A stretch of 64,000 nucleotides of DNA from Eleusine coracana subsp. coracana (Eukaryota; Streptophyta; Magnoliopsida; Poales; Poaceae), in the NCBI GenBank assembly GCA_032690845.1, contig CM064424.1, positions 50,543,511-50,607,510 of the forward strand. Direction: 5' to 3'. Of the stretch, positions 42,291-52,641 are shown piece after piece. Position 1 is the first letter of the stretch, and the number at the start of each line of letters is the position of its first letter. The notes under the pieces are model-generated. The model made no database searches and was not told the DNA's origin. It was given only the letters and a program-made list of their open reading frames with translations. The position numbers and the translations under genes were made by a program.

Positions 42291-43677
42291 CGTTTTTCTT
42301 TGGCGGGGGGGGGGGGGGGGGGGGGTAGCTTGGTGTCTGCCATCCCTATGGCATCATTTGAAGGGGAGTTGGTGTTCTCTTGTAAATATGTATCTTATCT
42401 TTTTGTATTGCATCTCATATGTAATATATGCATTGGTAGATGAGCTTTGATTCTTATGCTTTCTTGCATTTCTCTTTGCTATGATTGAGCTTGAGCTAAG
42501 TTGTGTGCATGCGATGGTAATCTCTCTTGCTTAGATTTTCTAGATGGCCTGTTATAAACTCATTTGAGCAATTTGCTAATCTTAAAGGTAAAATTGGCTT
42601 TTTGTGAAGCTTATGAACTAATCCTGCTAAAAATTGCTCACCATGTGTATAATTGCTTTTATCCTTGTTGAAACTTGTTTTGAGGCTAGTCGAGAGGATA
42701 TCTTGGCCATGGTACCTTGTGTTTGTGAAATGTGGCTTTGCGGATGTTTAGCTCATGATGGAACATTGTGGGAACATTTGTTCCTTTTGCCGCAAAGGCA
42801 TGCTCGTCCTTATGGTTTTAATTTGCAAATAAGTTGATTGTGCTTCGAAGCCTAGGGGTGTTTGTCATACATAGTCATGTGACCCTCTGCATGGATTAAA
42901 AGTTAAAAGTAACATAAAAATGCTAAATCCAAAAATTGTACTTTGAAGCCTCGGGGTGTTTGTCGTACCCTATTGTGCGACCCTTCACACGGATTAGAAG
43001 CTACGTGAGGATAATATAAGAATAATGCTTTTCTCTTTTCTTATGAGTCTTTGTTGCATATGTGAGCATTTGTAGAGCTTATTTTCTATGAATGCTTGTT
43101 GCCCTAGTTGAGATTGAGACTGGCTAGTTTCTTTTGATTCACTTGATGCTTGTTTTGCCTTGGATGGGAGTACTTATACATTTGGTGGCAGCTTTTCTCA
43201 TGCTGAGTAAATTTGATTCTATCTAAGCTAGTTAATCTTTCTACTTAGCTTGGATAGCTCTTGGTGTTTATGTCTTGCTATCTATTTTTGGTCTTTCTAT
43301 GATTGTGAGCTATTGCTTTTACACTTCATGGCTCTTTGTTTATGATTAGTAAGGTTAAATGCTTGTTTGCATAATTATTGAAGCTCCTTAGGTTTGCATT
43401 TTCATGTATTGCATGCTTTTTTGTTCTTTTGCCTCTTTGATGAGTTCATTGCCAAAGGAGGAGAAAATATTGGGTCATGCACAAATAATGCCAAGAAACT
43501 TAAAATGATCCATTTTGCATTACATGAGACCTACCACAAGTTCAGGGGGAGCATATCATGAACTCGAGCATTTTCTACTACCTTTCACATTCTTTGTTTG
43601 CCAACTCTTGGTTTGTGATCCCTATTTTGCTAGATGGCTACTTTTCACCTTTTCTTTGGCTTAGGCCATTTGGATGT
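42291..43677 (+). other. Long 3' non-coding region of element H
   Basis: About 1.4 kb after pol with no coding motif. Features: a G run of about 23 bases (42305-42327) and a degenerate direct repeat of about 62 bp (42842-42903 and 42941-43003, sharing GAAGCCT-GGGGTGTTTGTC). SIRE-like elements often have an envelope-like ORF here; I find none. Its right border with the family A fragment is uncertain (43640-43680). Confidence 0.65.
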
Positions 43678-44835
43678 GCTAGGAGTGGCTCCTCCACCAC
43701 CATTATTTGCCACCGCTGCAAGGGCATGGGACATGTCATGAAGGATTGTCCTAGTCATCGTGCTTTCATCGCTACTGCTGATGGGTATGAAAGTTGTAGT
43801 GATGTTGAAGATGAATTTGCTCGTATGCCTAACCTTGTTGGAGATTCAACGAAGGAGGAGAAGGAGACTACCGCCATTTATTCCATTGCTGCCACCACGG
43901 GTTTCCCTAGCCTCATTGTACAGCGTGTGTTGACCACTCAGGTGGGACAAGAAGAAGAACAGCAACACAATAGTTTATTCTACATGTACCTCATTGTCGC
44001 GGACCGCCGTGTTCTCACCATCATTGATACTGGGAGCTGTAACAACTTGGTAAGTTCTGATTTGGTAAGCAAACTTGGCTTGACCATGCATGCACTACAT
44101 CAGCCCTACCACATCAAATGGTTCAACAATAGTGGTACGGCACAGGTGACTCAGTCAGCACGCATACACTTTTTAGTCGGTTCTTATCATGACAATGCTG
44201 ATTTTCATGTTGTACCTATGCAAGCATGTTCGCTTTTATTAGGCCGTCCATGGGAATATGATACGGATGTTGCCCACCATGGTAGAACTAATACATATAC
44301 TTTCATGCATAAGGACAGGAATATTACTTTGCGTCCGTTATTGCCTACTGATATTATAAATCATTTTAAACTGCATGCTGAAAATACTGAGAATAAACAA
44401 GATAACAAACAACTTTCTGATGTTAAACATAAGCCTATTCAGTTAAAGGGAGGTGCTTTTCTTGCTATGATATCTACTGTTGCTAAACTTTCTGATAATC
44501 ATGATGCTCCTTGCTATACTATGCTTTGTCATGATATATCTTCTATCAATGACCATGTATCTTGTATTTTGTATTCTGCTAGTACTAACCTTTTGCAGGA
44601 CATTGATGATGAGATGGAGTCGAGGGCGACTCCAATTCAAGAAGGGGAAGATGATGAGGACATCACCATGCTGGATACACGCATATCATGGCCTTCCCCA
44701 AGTTACAAGTCGTCACCAACCCGGTCGCTGCATTCGTCTCGGATTCAGCCGACACTCCTTCACGGTTTTGATGATATCTCCCACATCCGACATCCAAACG
44801 AGGCGTTCTTTGATGTGTTGGAAAGGGGACGATGA
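43558..44835 (+). CDS. Chimeric 425-codon ORF: copia leader, chromovirus knuckle and protease, LTR-encoded tail
   Basis: The first roughly 40 codons come from the 3' region of H. From about residue 42 the frame is family A gag-pol: zinc knuckle CHRCKGMGHVMKDC and protease TIIDTGSCNNLVSSDLVSKL, with ACSLLLGRPWEYD. At 44596 an internal deletion fuses ASTNLLQ to the end of pol (ESRATPIQEGEDDED), and the frame continues through the PPT and about 60 codons into the LTR. RT, RNase H and integrase are missing. It is uninterrupted, but probably open by chance after a deletion. The protease triad DTG is intact. Confidence 0.7.
   Translation: MNSSIFYYLSHSLFANSWFVIPILLDGYFSPFLWLRPFGCARSGSSTTIICHRCKGMGHVMKDCPSHRAFIATADGYESCSDVEDEFARMPNLVGDSTKEEKETTAIYSIAATTGFPSLIVQRVLTTQVGQEEEQQHNSLFYMYLIVADRRVLTIIDTGSCNNLVSSDLVSKLGLTMHALHQPYHIKWFNNSGTAQVTQSARIHFLVGSYHDNADFHVVPMQACSLLLGRPWEYDTDVAHHGRTNTYTFMHKDRNITLRPLLPTDIINHFKLHAENTENKQDNKQLSDVKHKPIQLKGGAFLAMISTVAKLSDNHDAPCYTMLCHDISSINDHVSCILYSASTNLLQDIDDEMESRATPIQEGEDDEDITMLDTRISWPSPSYKSSPTRSLHSSRIQPTLLHGFDDISHIRHPNEAFFDVLERGR
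44639..44651 (+). other. Polypurine tract of the family A fragment
   Basis: AAGAAGGGGAAGA immediately before the LTR start TGATGAGGACATCACC. It is translated within the ORF, as in element B. Confidence 0.85.
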
Positions 44836-45411
44836 TGCCGTCGTTTTGTTTCTGGTTCTAGATCCAGAAGGGTCGTGAGTCATGCTGTGTGACCGTGACA
44901 AGGTGCTGTGCCACCTATTTTGGGCCAACTTGGCCATGTATCATGTCGGGCCTTCAGCCCATGTTGTGGGCGGCCCCCCTGGTTGCCCCCAACCCTAGGA
45001 CACCCTGGTTCCTACATAAACTCAGTAGCCTCCGTCTTTTAGTTTTGGGTTTTGTTTAGTTCAGTTTTCTTGAGAGAAACTTGATCGAATTATTGTAACT
45101 GTGGCGACAAGTCCTTTTACAGTAATCCAGGGCCCTTGTTCTTGTTCTACACCACTGTGGTGATTAGTCCTTTTGTGATCAGAACTTGACCTTTCCTTGT
45201 GATTCACTTCATCCATATTTGCAATTTCAGATTGCCTGTTTATCCTTTCTTGCTTGTGTTCTTGAATTCGCTTGCAGGAACAATCAAGTTGTGCTTGGTG
45301 TAACGGTTGCGTGGTTGGATCATATCTGATTCAAGCCGTCTCGTCGACGCCGAGTTCCCAAATTCAAGTTTATCCCCCTACCTCTCGGAAGATTGGGCCA
45401 TATCTACATCA
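44652..45411 (+). repeat. 3' LTR of the family A fragment (760 bp)
   Basis: Starts TGATGAGGACATCACC and ends ATATCTACATCA. It is the same family as 897-1659 (minus) and 63682-64000 (minus). Confidence 0.92.
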
Positions 45412-45459
45412 ATATCTTTGTGCATTTGTTGTTGTCAATGTACTCATCAAGGGGGAGAT
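45412..45459 (+). other. End of the H internal region with polypurine tract
   Basis: After the family A LTR, copia sequence resumes and ends AAGGGGGAGAT (45449-45459) directly before TGAGAAACC. This is the typical SIRE-type PPT and marks 45460 as the start of the H 3' LTR. Confidence 0.82.
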
Positions 45460-46207
45460 TGAGAAACCTTGTGGATATGTGCCATGGTTTGCAATATGTG
45501 ATGAGTAATTGACATTGGATGATTTGATGTTGTAGTTGAAATGCGGGAATTTGGGGATTGCATGAGTTTGTGCATTACTATGGTTTTGACTAACCAGAGT
45601 TGGTGATTGAATTGGAGAAGTTGCAGGAGTTGGGAAATGTGTTAGCTTGTCTCATGATGTGTAGGTCACTGGAGTTGACTTGGCGGTCAATAGTGAGAGG
45701 ATCGGGCACAAGTAGAACACTTGGGGCCGGACGATCGGCATGCCGGGTGAAGTCAAGGGTGATCCATACCATACACGTGGAGAGGCAAGAAGCACAGACA
45801 TTTTTCGTGGTTGAGCCTCAAAACCGTGGTGGTGATGAAGATGGTGTGTTGACCAAGTCAAGGCGAGCGGGATGCCGGTGCAAGTGACAAGGGGGGCCGA
45901 TGGACAGGGACCGAGAGAGACTTGCCGGTGGTCAGGATCACGGGACAAGGTGACACACGTCAACATCAAGAAGTCGTGCTTTGAGAAGCGTGCAAGGCAG
46001 TTTCCTAGTTTGGGCCTCAAAATTGGTGGCGGCAATTAGAGGTGCATGTGGCACCATCGCGGAGCTTGTGTCGAGGCATAGCAAAGCAGTGAAGAGCTCG
46101 ATGGCGTTTTGGCGATGAAGAAAAGGATGGATGGTTGTGCCCCTGGAGGTAGGTGGCAGTGTATTGTAGGTCAAGGATAGAGTGGTCATGTGGACAACCC
46201 TTGGGCC

Positions 46208-46215
46208 TATATAAG
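46208..46215 (+). promoter_or_regulatory. LTR TATA box of element H
   Basis: TATATAAG in 'ggcctatataaggagagg', the most convincing TATA box of this LTR. It lies inside the part deleted from the solo LTR at 53931-54611. Confidence 0.55.
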
Positions 46216-46835
46216 GAGAGGTAGGGCTGGTGGGAGAGGTAAGTCTCTTCCCATTAGCCTTGTGTTAGGAACTCATATCATAGTGCTAGGAGAGGTCTTC
46301 ATGTTTTAGAGGAGAGGAGATGGTGTGTGAGAGACATCTTTTGCTCATCCACGGAGTGGAAGGAAGAGGGTGGCTTCCTAGCCTTGTATCCATGAATCTT
46401 GGATGATATGAGATATATTTTCGTGCTCAAGATTTCCCACTTTCTATAAATCCTGAATTTCTCTTTTTCCCTATTTTCGGAGCTATTTTCATGGAAATTT
46501 TTGATCTCATTTTTGAGTGGATTTTGGTACGAATTCCTTGAGGGATCTTGGTGCTAGGACATGCCTAAACATTCCTCTATGGATCATTGATTGAATCCTA
46601 GGCAAGAGCACCTTTGATTTCGTGGATTTCCTCAAGAACAATCAAACCATAGAGCTTTTGGTAAAATCTCAAATTCGCAATGAATTCTTGAGATTTTTGT
46701 GTGATTCCACCTGGCCAAGGATCATCCTACCATGAGACATCTGCTGTCCAAGTTTCGTGATTTTTGGAGTCCATTTGGATAGATTTTGGTAATTTCCTTG
46801 CCTAGTTTCAAGCATAGTTTTGTTTGTGGAAAGTG

Positions 46836-47060
46836 TCGATCGACACTGCTGATGGCTAGACCGGCACTGCGACACTCTAGTGACTCAAGTCTAAATCTTG
46901 CACCGGCACTGCCGATGGTGACAACCAGCACTGTCGACGAGCTCTGACTACTCCTTTTCTGACATCTGAGATCCCGCACCAGCACTGCTGATGGGTGTGA
47001 CCAGCACTGCCGATGGTGCCAACCGGCATTGTCGATGGCTGTGATCAGCACTATCGATGG
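46836..47060. repeat. Dispersed 16-bp palindrome-like repeats in the H LTR
   Basis: About eight imperfect copies of CCGGCACTGCCGATGG, whose core CGGCACTGCCG is palindromic around its centre. Four copies remain in the solo LTR of F (about 54265-54350). Confidence 0.85.
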
Positions 47061-47379
47061 TAGTCTAGAGTGTTCTGATTTTGGTGTGTTTTGTTGACAG
47101 CTTTGAGTCTTTGCACTTCTTCTTTATTTCTGCTGTGCTCCGCTACTCTTATTGATCACTCCTAAGGGTAGCACATCACAAGTTGGTGTGTGTAGCCTTG
47201 GTGATCGATTTATAGGTTGGCTTCGGTTGTAATTGGGACATAGGCCAAGTTCTTGTAAATAATTTTAATTGGCTCCCATTCACCCCCCCCCCCCCCCCTC
47301 TCTGATCTCCTTCTTGGTCCTTCACACGCTTTTTGGCACGCCCAGTGGTACGAAGAAATTCAAACTTTACATCCTGTCT

Positions 47380-49316
47380 GGACATGGAATGCCAAAAGAC
47401 TCTAAAGCCCCACAACCAAAAAAACAATATCAGTGCTGAGCTAAAGAATGAACATGTGCTCCCAGTTATTAGAGACGATCTATGTGGAGAAGCGAAAGCA
47501 CAAGTTGATCAGAGACTTGCTAAGTTTGAAAGCCTTCTGTTGTGAACTTTCGACAAGACAAGGCATGGCATCATCCAAAGAGGGAAGTTACCTGCTTCTG
47601 CCTTAGTTGAAGACAAAGATGAGGATTCACCTGCTAATAAAACAATAGAGACTATTGATGAAGAAACTCTGAATAACATGATCTACACAGCCATACACCA
47701 CGCATTGATTAACCAGTCGCCTATATTACGCAACTGGCTGCATCTGGTCTTACATCGACTATCCCAAATGTTAATGGATCGACTTATGATTGGGCAGTGA
47801 AGATTGCTGAAGTAATGAGAAAATAATTTGGATTGAAGCCAAAGCAGCAGACCTACATGTATCGACCTTTGTATCGTCCCAGTTATGATTTAATTCCCAT
47901 GCTGAGTCGATACAGGCCACCAAAGTTTACTAAGTTCACTGTACAAGATAATACTACTACTATTGAATATATCAGCTGATTTTAAATACAGTGTGGAGAA
48001 GCTGGAGCTATTGAAGCGTTGAAAGTCAGGTTGTTCCCTCTGTCCTTGTCCAGATTGGCTTTCTCTTGGTTTGCATCGTTGCCCCCAAATTCAATCATCA
48101 CGTGGGCCAATCTCAAACAAAAATTCCACAAGTATTTGTTTGCTAAAACTAGAGAGATGAGGTTGTCAGATTTGATTGATGTAAGACAGAAAACTGGTGC
48201 GTCTGTGCATGATTATGTGCAAAGGTTCAAAGAAGTGTGTAGCAAATGTTTCAGCTTGCACTTCACTCATAATCAGATGGCAAAAATAGCTTTCAATGGT
48301 TTAGTTGCACCTCTAAATGAAAAGTTTCCCTTGGCCGAATTTGAAAGCCTGTCCCAATTAGTATAGAAAATGTCTATTCATGAGAACCTGACTCGGGGGA
48401 CACGGTCAAGGCCAATTCAAGTTAATTACAATAATTATGAGTCTGAGTCTGATGAAGATGCTAAAGAAGTTCATATGGCTGAGTGGACTAGAAACAAGAG
48501 TGTGTTGTCGTGTCCAAGGGTGAAACAGAACCAGAGGAAAAGTTTGACTCTGATATCATCATGGCCGACAAGATTTTTGATATGTTGTTGCAAGAAAATC
48601 ACATTTAGTTGCCATCTAATCATGTGAGACCGCCTGCTGAAGAATTGAAGAAGATGAGATATTGAAAGTGGCACAATTTGCCGTCTCATAATACTAATGA
48701 TTGCAAGGTGTATAGATGGCAGATTCAAATGGTGATTGAACAAGGTAAAATAAAGTTCACCAAGGGTACCATGAAGATCAACGGGCATCCTTTCCCTACA
48801 AATGTCAATATGGCTAGTATCGATAACCTGGAAGCATTCATTAAATGGTACCAGAAGAAGAGAGACATGGAGATGAAGGAGTCACAATTTTATCCTCATT
48901 GGGAGTGTCCTTTCTTTCAATATTGCTGGGATCACAATATGAAGCTTCCATCGATCGATAATTGCCCTGGATGTGGTAAGCGCATAGATAAGATGTATAG
49001 GGAGGCTCCAAAGTATCATCGGCAACAGCATCGACACGACATGATTAGAGAATCGACGGTGGGTTCAGCTCATAGGTAGGAACGAGTCTCTGCATTTGAT
49101 CGACTTGGAAGCAAGAAGGCAAGCAGCGAAGCTAGGTTTGACAAAGAAGTCAACAGGGAGATGCAAGAGGGACCAGAGCCAGCCGATCAGTGGTGTCCAT
49201 CTGGTATTTTCTCTAGAAGTAAGAAGCACAGGATACAGAGGATGCATTGCAGGCAGATAAGGGCTGGCGAGTATTATTATGATGAAGATGATGATCAACC
49301 GCCAAAGAAAGTCTAG
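47380..49316 (+). pseudogene. Gag of element E
   Basis: The start codon corresponding to F is CTG (SGHGMPKDSKAPQ follows). Internal deletion at about 47733 joins HHALINQSPI to the capsid segment. Motifs: IPMLSRYRPPKFTKF, LFPLSLSRLAFSWFASLPP, DYVQRFKEVCSKCFSLHF, VAPLNEKFPLAEF, and later HWECPFFQYCWDHNMKLPS. TAG at 48606-48608 where D has CAG; TGA and TAA near 47980; frameshifts near 48540. Non-functional. Confidence 0.82.
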
Positions 49317-49319
49317 AGG

Positions 49320-50341
49320 CCAAAAGTAAAATCGCAAGTACAGGCACCAAGTGCTACAGTGAGCATGGTGATGATGTTGCCTCAAGAAATTATGGCCTCG
49401 GAAGAAGAATTGTTTGCTGATGAAGATGATACACCATAATTGGTATTTGATACTCAGCAAGCAATATTTGATAAACCAGACGAGTCTAGACATCGGCACT
49501 TGAAGGCTTTGTTAACGGGATGCCGATGGGAAAGATGATGGTCGACGGAGGTGTTGCAAAAAATATTATGACAATCACTACTGTTAGGAAGTTGGGGAGG
49601 ACTGAAGATGACTTAATTGACACAAACATGATTCTAAGGGATTATGGTGGTCATACTGCAGCAGCCAAAGGAGTTTTGCATGTAGAACTCACGACCGACA
49701 GTAAAACTTTGCTGGTTACTTTCTTTGTCATTGATGGAAAGGGAACCTCTAGCCCACTATTGGGTCATGATTGTATACATGCAAATTGATGTGTTCCATC
49801 AACAATGCACCAGTCTCTGGCCCAGTGGATTGGCAATCAAGTTGAGGTAATCCCGGCCGATGAAATCGTTAATGTTGCATCGGCCGATTTAGTACCATGG
49901 CATACGGATGATATGGAGTGTTTGTCTGGCAAGATCTGGGATGAGGACTATGTTAAGATTACAACAAAGGGTCTTGAGGTAGTGGACTAGTCAAATTCTA
50001 AATTGTTTCTCTGACAGGCTCCCCAATGGAATTTGTAGATGATGGGAAGTTGGGAAAAGGGTTCATGTCGGTCGATGAGCTAAAAGAAGTCAATTTGGTA
50101 GATGGTGATAAACCAAGGTTGAAAATTATTAGTAAGAAGTTGGATGAAGATTTTAAAGTTGAATTAATAAGATTGTTAAAAGAGTACCGGGATTGTTTTG
50201 CTTGGGATTATTCTGAGATGCCCAGCTTGAGCTGATCCATCGTTGAGCATCAACTGCCTATTAAACCTAGGTACCGACCTTATAAGCAACCTCCTAGGAG
50301 AATTCTGAAGATTTATGATGACGTCAAGGCTGAGATTGTTA
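49320..50341 (+). pseudogene. Protease and pre-RT region of element E
   Basis: Protease MMVDGGVAKNIMT, DTNMILRDYGGHTAAAKGVL, VIDGKGTSSPLLGHDCIHAN, then stops, and RLLKEYRDCFAWDYSEMP up to RYRPYKQPPRRI. A 15-bp deletion at 49512 lies between two GGCTTTGT direct repeats that F still has. The protein ends where E is truncated at 50341. Confidence 0.82.
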
Positions 50342-50453
50342 AAAGTATGATGGAGTACTTTTCTCTCTCTTTTTTTTTGAATCACGAACAGCCCATGTCT
50401 CTTTCCCAACGACATTTGGAGAGGGAGTTCATCAAAGTATGATGGAGTACTTT
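50342..50453 (-). mobile_element. Short retroposed insertion with 20-bp TSD and poly(A)
   Basis: AAAGTATGATGGAGTACTTT occurs at 50342-50361 and again at 50434-50453. The 72 bases between read on the minus strand as a unique sequence ending in A9 followed by a short GA run. Long direct repeats and a 3' poly(A) indicate target-primed retroposition of a strongly 5'-truncated LINE, a SINE or an mRNA. Confidence 0.65.
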
Positions 50454-50930
50454 ATTCAATGGATGGATGATTGTCATGGAAATGCTATCTTCCAGTGTAC
50501 AAGAAATAGCACATGGATGATGGATATGGTGGTGCTAACTTCCATTGAAGAAGTATTAGCGAAGTGGTGTGCACATAATGTTGATCAAAAAGTCATAAAG
50601 AGTAACTCATAGGGGTCGCAACAATTTTGCTAAGTTCAATAAGACAACAAGAAGCATATGCATAAGGCTCTCAATGAGTTCATCATATGGCCTTGGTAGG
50701 AAGATATAATCATTGAGGAGTCAAGCTATTGATTGTAATTTTTTAAGGAAAATTCCTAAGCACATCATGCATAAGAGCAAGATTCATTTCATCAAAGCAT
50801 ATCTCATAAATCAACTACCTAGGTGATATGTTTTCCTAGTGATATAGTTCATAAGCAACAAGTATAGAAGCATGATATAAAATGGAGGGTTCCACCAGGT
50901 CCATTGGAGTTTTAGAGTTAAATTTTTATG
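50454..50930. other. Unassigned AT-rich stretch
   Basis: No coding frame or repeat recognised. It lies between the end of E and the Athila fragment. It may be the 3' non-coding part of the Athila element. Confidence 0.35.
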
Positions 50931-52641
50931 ATTGATTCAAGAGGAAATAATTTTAACTCGCAAAACATGGAGGTGAAGGGATTGAGTGCGCAAACCATCG
51001 TAGTGAAGAGGGTAGGAGCTGGGATGTGCCTGGCTACCACACTCTTTTTCGTGATGTTGACCTCTTTTGTTTATGCATCGAAATGCCTGAGAGACCTCCC
51101 CTACACTTGTTCTTGTACCTGGCTGCTTTTTATTCAAAACAAACAAAAGATTGTGGAAACAAAAAGGACTCTACCGGGTTAAGGATCGGGGAGCCTAAAT
51201 TTATTTCATTAGAAAAACAAAGAGAGGAATGGTAAGGTCGAGCATTGAAATCAATTAAATTGATCACTTCTACCTCCTTACCTTGGTTGTCATCTGGCTC
51301 TAGGAAGACTTTTAAACGATGTCCATTTACCTTAAACTGGTTCTCTCTGTCATCTTGGAGTGTCATTGCTCCATGTGATGTAGCATTAATGATGGTGAAT
51401 GGCCCTTCCCATTTACTTTGAAGCTTCCCATCTCTAAACAACTTGACTGAGTTAAACAACAACACCTTGTCGCCTGGCTAGTACTCCTTAGGCTTGATCC
51501 TCCTATCGTGCCATCCTTGTAGATCTTGGCACTATGATAAGCCTTATCTCTCCATTCCTTTAACTCGGATAGTTGTATTTTTCTATGTCTCCCGGCCTCC
51601 CTAAAGTCTATGTTTCATTTGCGGATAGCCCAACGTGCTCTATGTTATAGCTCGATTGGTAGATGACATGTTTTTCCATATACGAGCTGGAAGGGAGACA
51701 TACCAATCGGTGTTTTGTATGCTGTCCTGTACGCCCAAAGTGCATCTGTTAGCTTCATCTTCCATCCACTCCCCAACTCATTCATGGTCTTCTGCAGGAT
51801 GGTCTTAGTTTGTTTATTTGAAGTTTCTACTTGTCCGTTTGTCTGAGGGTGGTATGGAGTTGCAATGTTGTGCTTTACTCCAAACTCTCTTAAGAAGTTC
51901 TGGAAGGTCTTATTAATGAAATGAGACCTTCCCTCACTTATCACCATCCGTGGTGTTCCAAGACGAGGAATGATGATTTCGTGGAGCATTCTTCGGACGT
52001 GCTTGGAGTCGGCAGCTCTACATGGCATTGCTTCTACCCACTTGGATACTTACTCAACGGCCACCAAGATGTACTAGCAATCATAGGAATTTGGAAACGG
52101 TCCCATGAAGTCAATGCCTTGTACATCGAATAATTCCACTTGAAGGTTGTATGTTAGGGGCATTGCGTTGCCAGTAGTAATACCTCCATGCTTCTGGCAA
52201 TTTCGACATCTTCGAATAATTTCTTTTGTGTCTTCATGCATTGTTGGCCAGAAGAATCCTTTCTGCCAGATTTTTTCTTGGGCGCGGAATACACCAAAGT
52301 GTCCTCCATATGGAGATGCATGGCATTTCTTGATTATCTGGGTGCCTTCGATTCTTGGGACACATCACCTTAGCAACCCGTCAGCACATACTCTGTAGAG
52401 GTACGAGTCGTCCCACACATGATGTCGACTCTCATAGATGAGCTTCTTCTTGTTCTCCCTGGTGGTAGATACCCTGTAACAATGAAATTCACAATGTCTG
52501 CATACCAGGGGTTGGAGTCTATCACTTGCAATAGCATGTTGTCGCAGAGGAAGTCATTTATCAGAATTTCCTGTATGTTAGTCACTTGCATCCACTCTGC
52601 CAGATTTTTCTTGGGTGTGGAATAAACAAAAATGACCTCCT
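50931..52641 (-). mobile_element. Element G, Athila-type Ty3/gypsy fragment
   Basis: A minus-strand fragment containing the RNase H-integrase linker and the integrase to its C-terminus, followed by non-coding sequence. No LTR is recognised. On its upstream (higher coordinate) side it is cut by the F 5' LTR at 52642. Confidence 0.75.
51130..52641 (-). pseudogene. Integrase of the Athila fragment
   Basis: Upstream linker (NPWYADIVNFIVTGYLPP), HHCC zinc finger (YGGHFGVFRAQEKIWQ, then CRNCQKHGG), core with D (GIDFMGPFPNS), VISEGRSHF where the second catalytic Asp would lie (S/E-G instead of D-G), and E (NGQVETSNK). The C-terminal domain is LQSKWEGPFTIINATSHGAM and FKVNGHRLK, typical of Athila. 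Several stops and frameshifts (about 52065, 51640, 51470). The second Asp is lost. Confidence 0.82.

Larger units (their letters stand above)
43678..45411 (+). mobile_element. Deletion derivative of family A chromovirus in H
   Basis: Remains of a plus-strand family A element: part of gag and protease, a large internal deletion near 44596, PPT (44639-44651) and a complete 3' LTR (44652-45411). The 5' LTR and most of gag are lost, so no left TSD can be tested. The right flank resumes the H 3' region at 45412. Confidence 0.82.
27754..47324 (+). mobile_element. Element H, Ty1/copia SIRE/Maximus-like, nested by D, I and A
   Basis: Plus-strand copia element. Gag from 27759 (its N-terminus is beyond D, left of the window), protease to 29071, then element I (29072-39388), integrase 39394-40470, RT 40655-41677, RNase H to 42290, a long 3' non-coding part, a family A insertion, PPT 45449-45459 and 3' LTR 45460-47324. 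Gag with a coiled coil and the pol order PR-IN-RT-RH identify copia. Its right flank CACGC (47325-47329) is the start of the internal region of E, so H inserted at the E LTR/PBS junction. Defective. Confidence 0.85.
45460..47324 (+). repeat. 3' LTR of element H (1,865 bp)
   Basis: Starts TGAGAAACCTTGTGG and ends TTGGTCCTTCA. The U5 end has the C-run and 'ctcccattcaccccc' context usual for SIRE-like LTRs. It is followed by CACGC, the internal start of E. A shortened relative lies at 53931-54611. Confidence 0.85.
47325..50341 (+). mobile_element. Element E, Ty3/gypsy Tat-like (sister of F), 5' and 3' ends missing
   Basis: The internal start CGCTTTTTGGCACGCCCAG follows the H LTR directly. Gag and protease are collinear with F and D. 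It breaks off in the pre-RT region at 50341, where unrelated sequence starts. Its 5' LTR should lie left of H, outside the window. Relative to F, it lacks about 420 bp of gag at 47733. Confidence 0.85.

Noticed and set aside
42291..43557. Envelope-like gene after pol in element H
   Set aside because: Some SIRE elements have one, but every frame here is short or broken, with no signal peptide or membrane segment that stands out.
46836..47060. CRISPR-like array
   Set aside because: The repeats are short, imperfect, irregularly spaced and inside an LTR of a plant retrotransposon.
45460..47324. This LTR as the true 5' LTR of element E
   Set aside because: It is preceded by a copia PPT and the H pol, its ends and U5 look like SIRE-type copia, and the real LTR of this gypsy family (TGTTGGC...GTCAACA) is seen in D and directly upstream in F.
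50928..51235. Plus-strand ORFs of 69-84 codons as small genes
   Set aside because: They lie opposite the 3' flank of the Athila integrase and show no motif; regarded as shadows.
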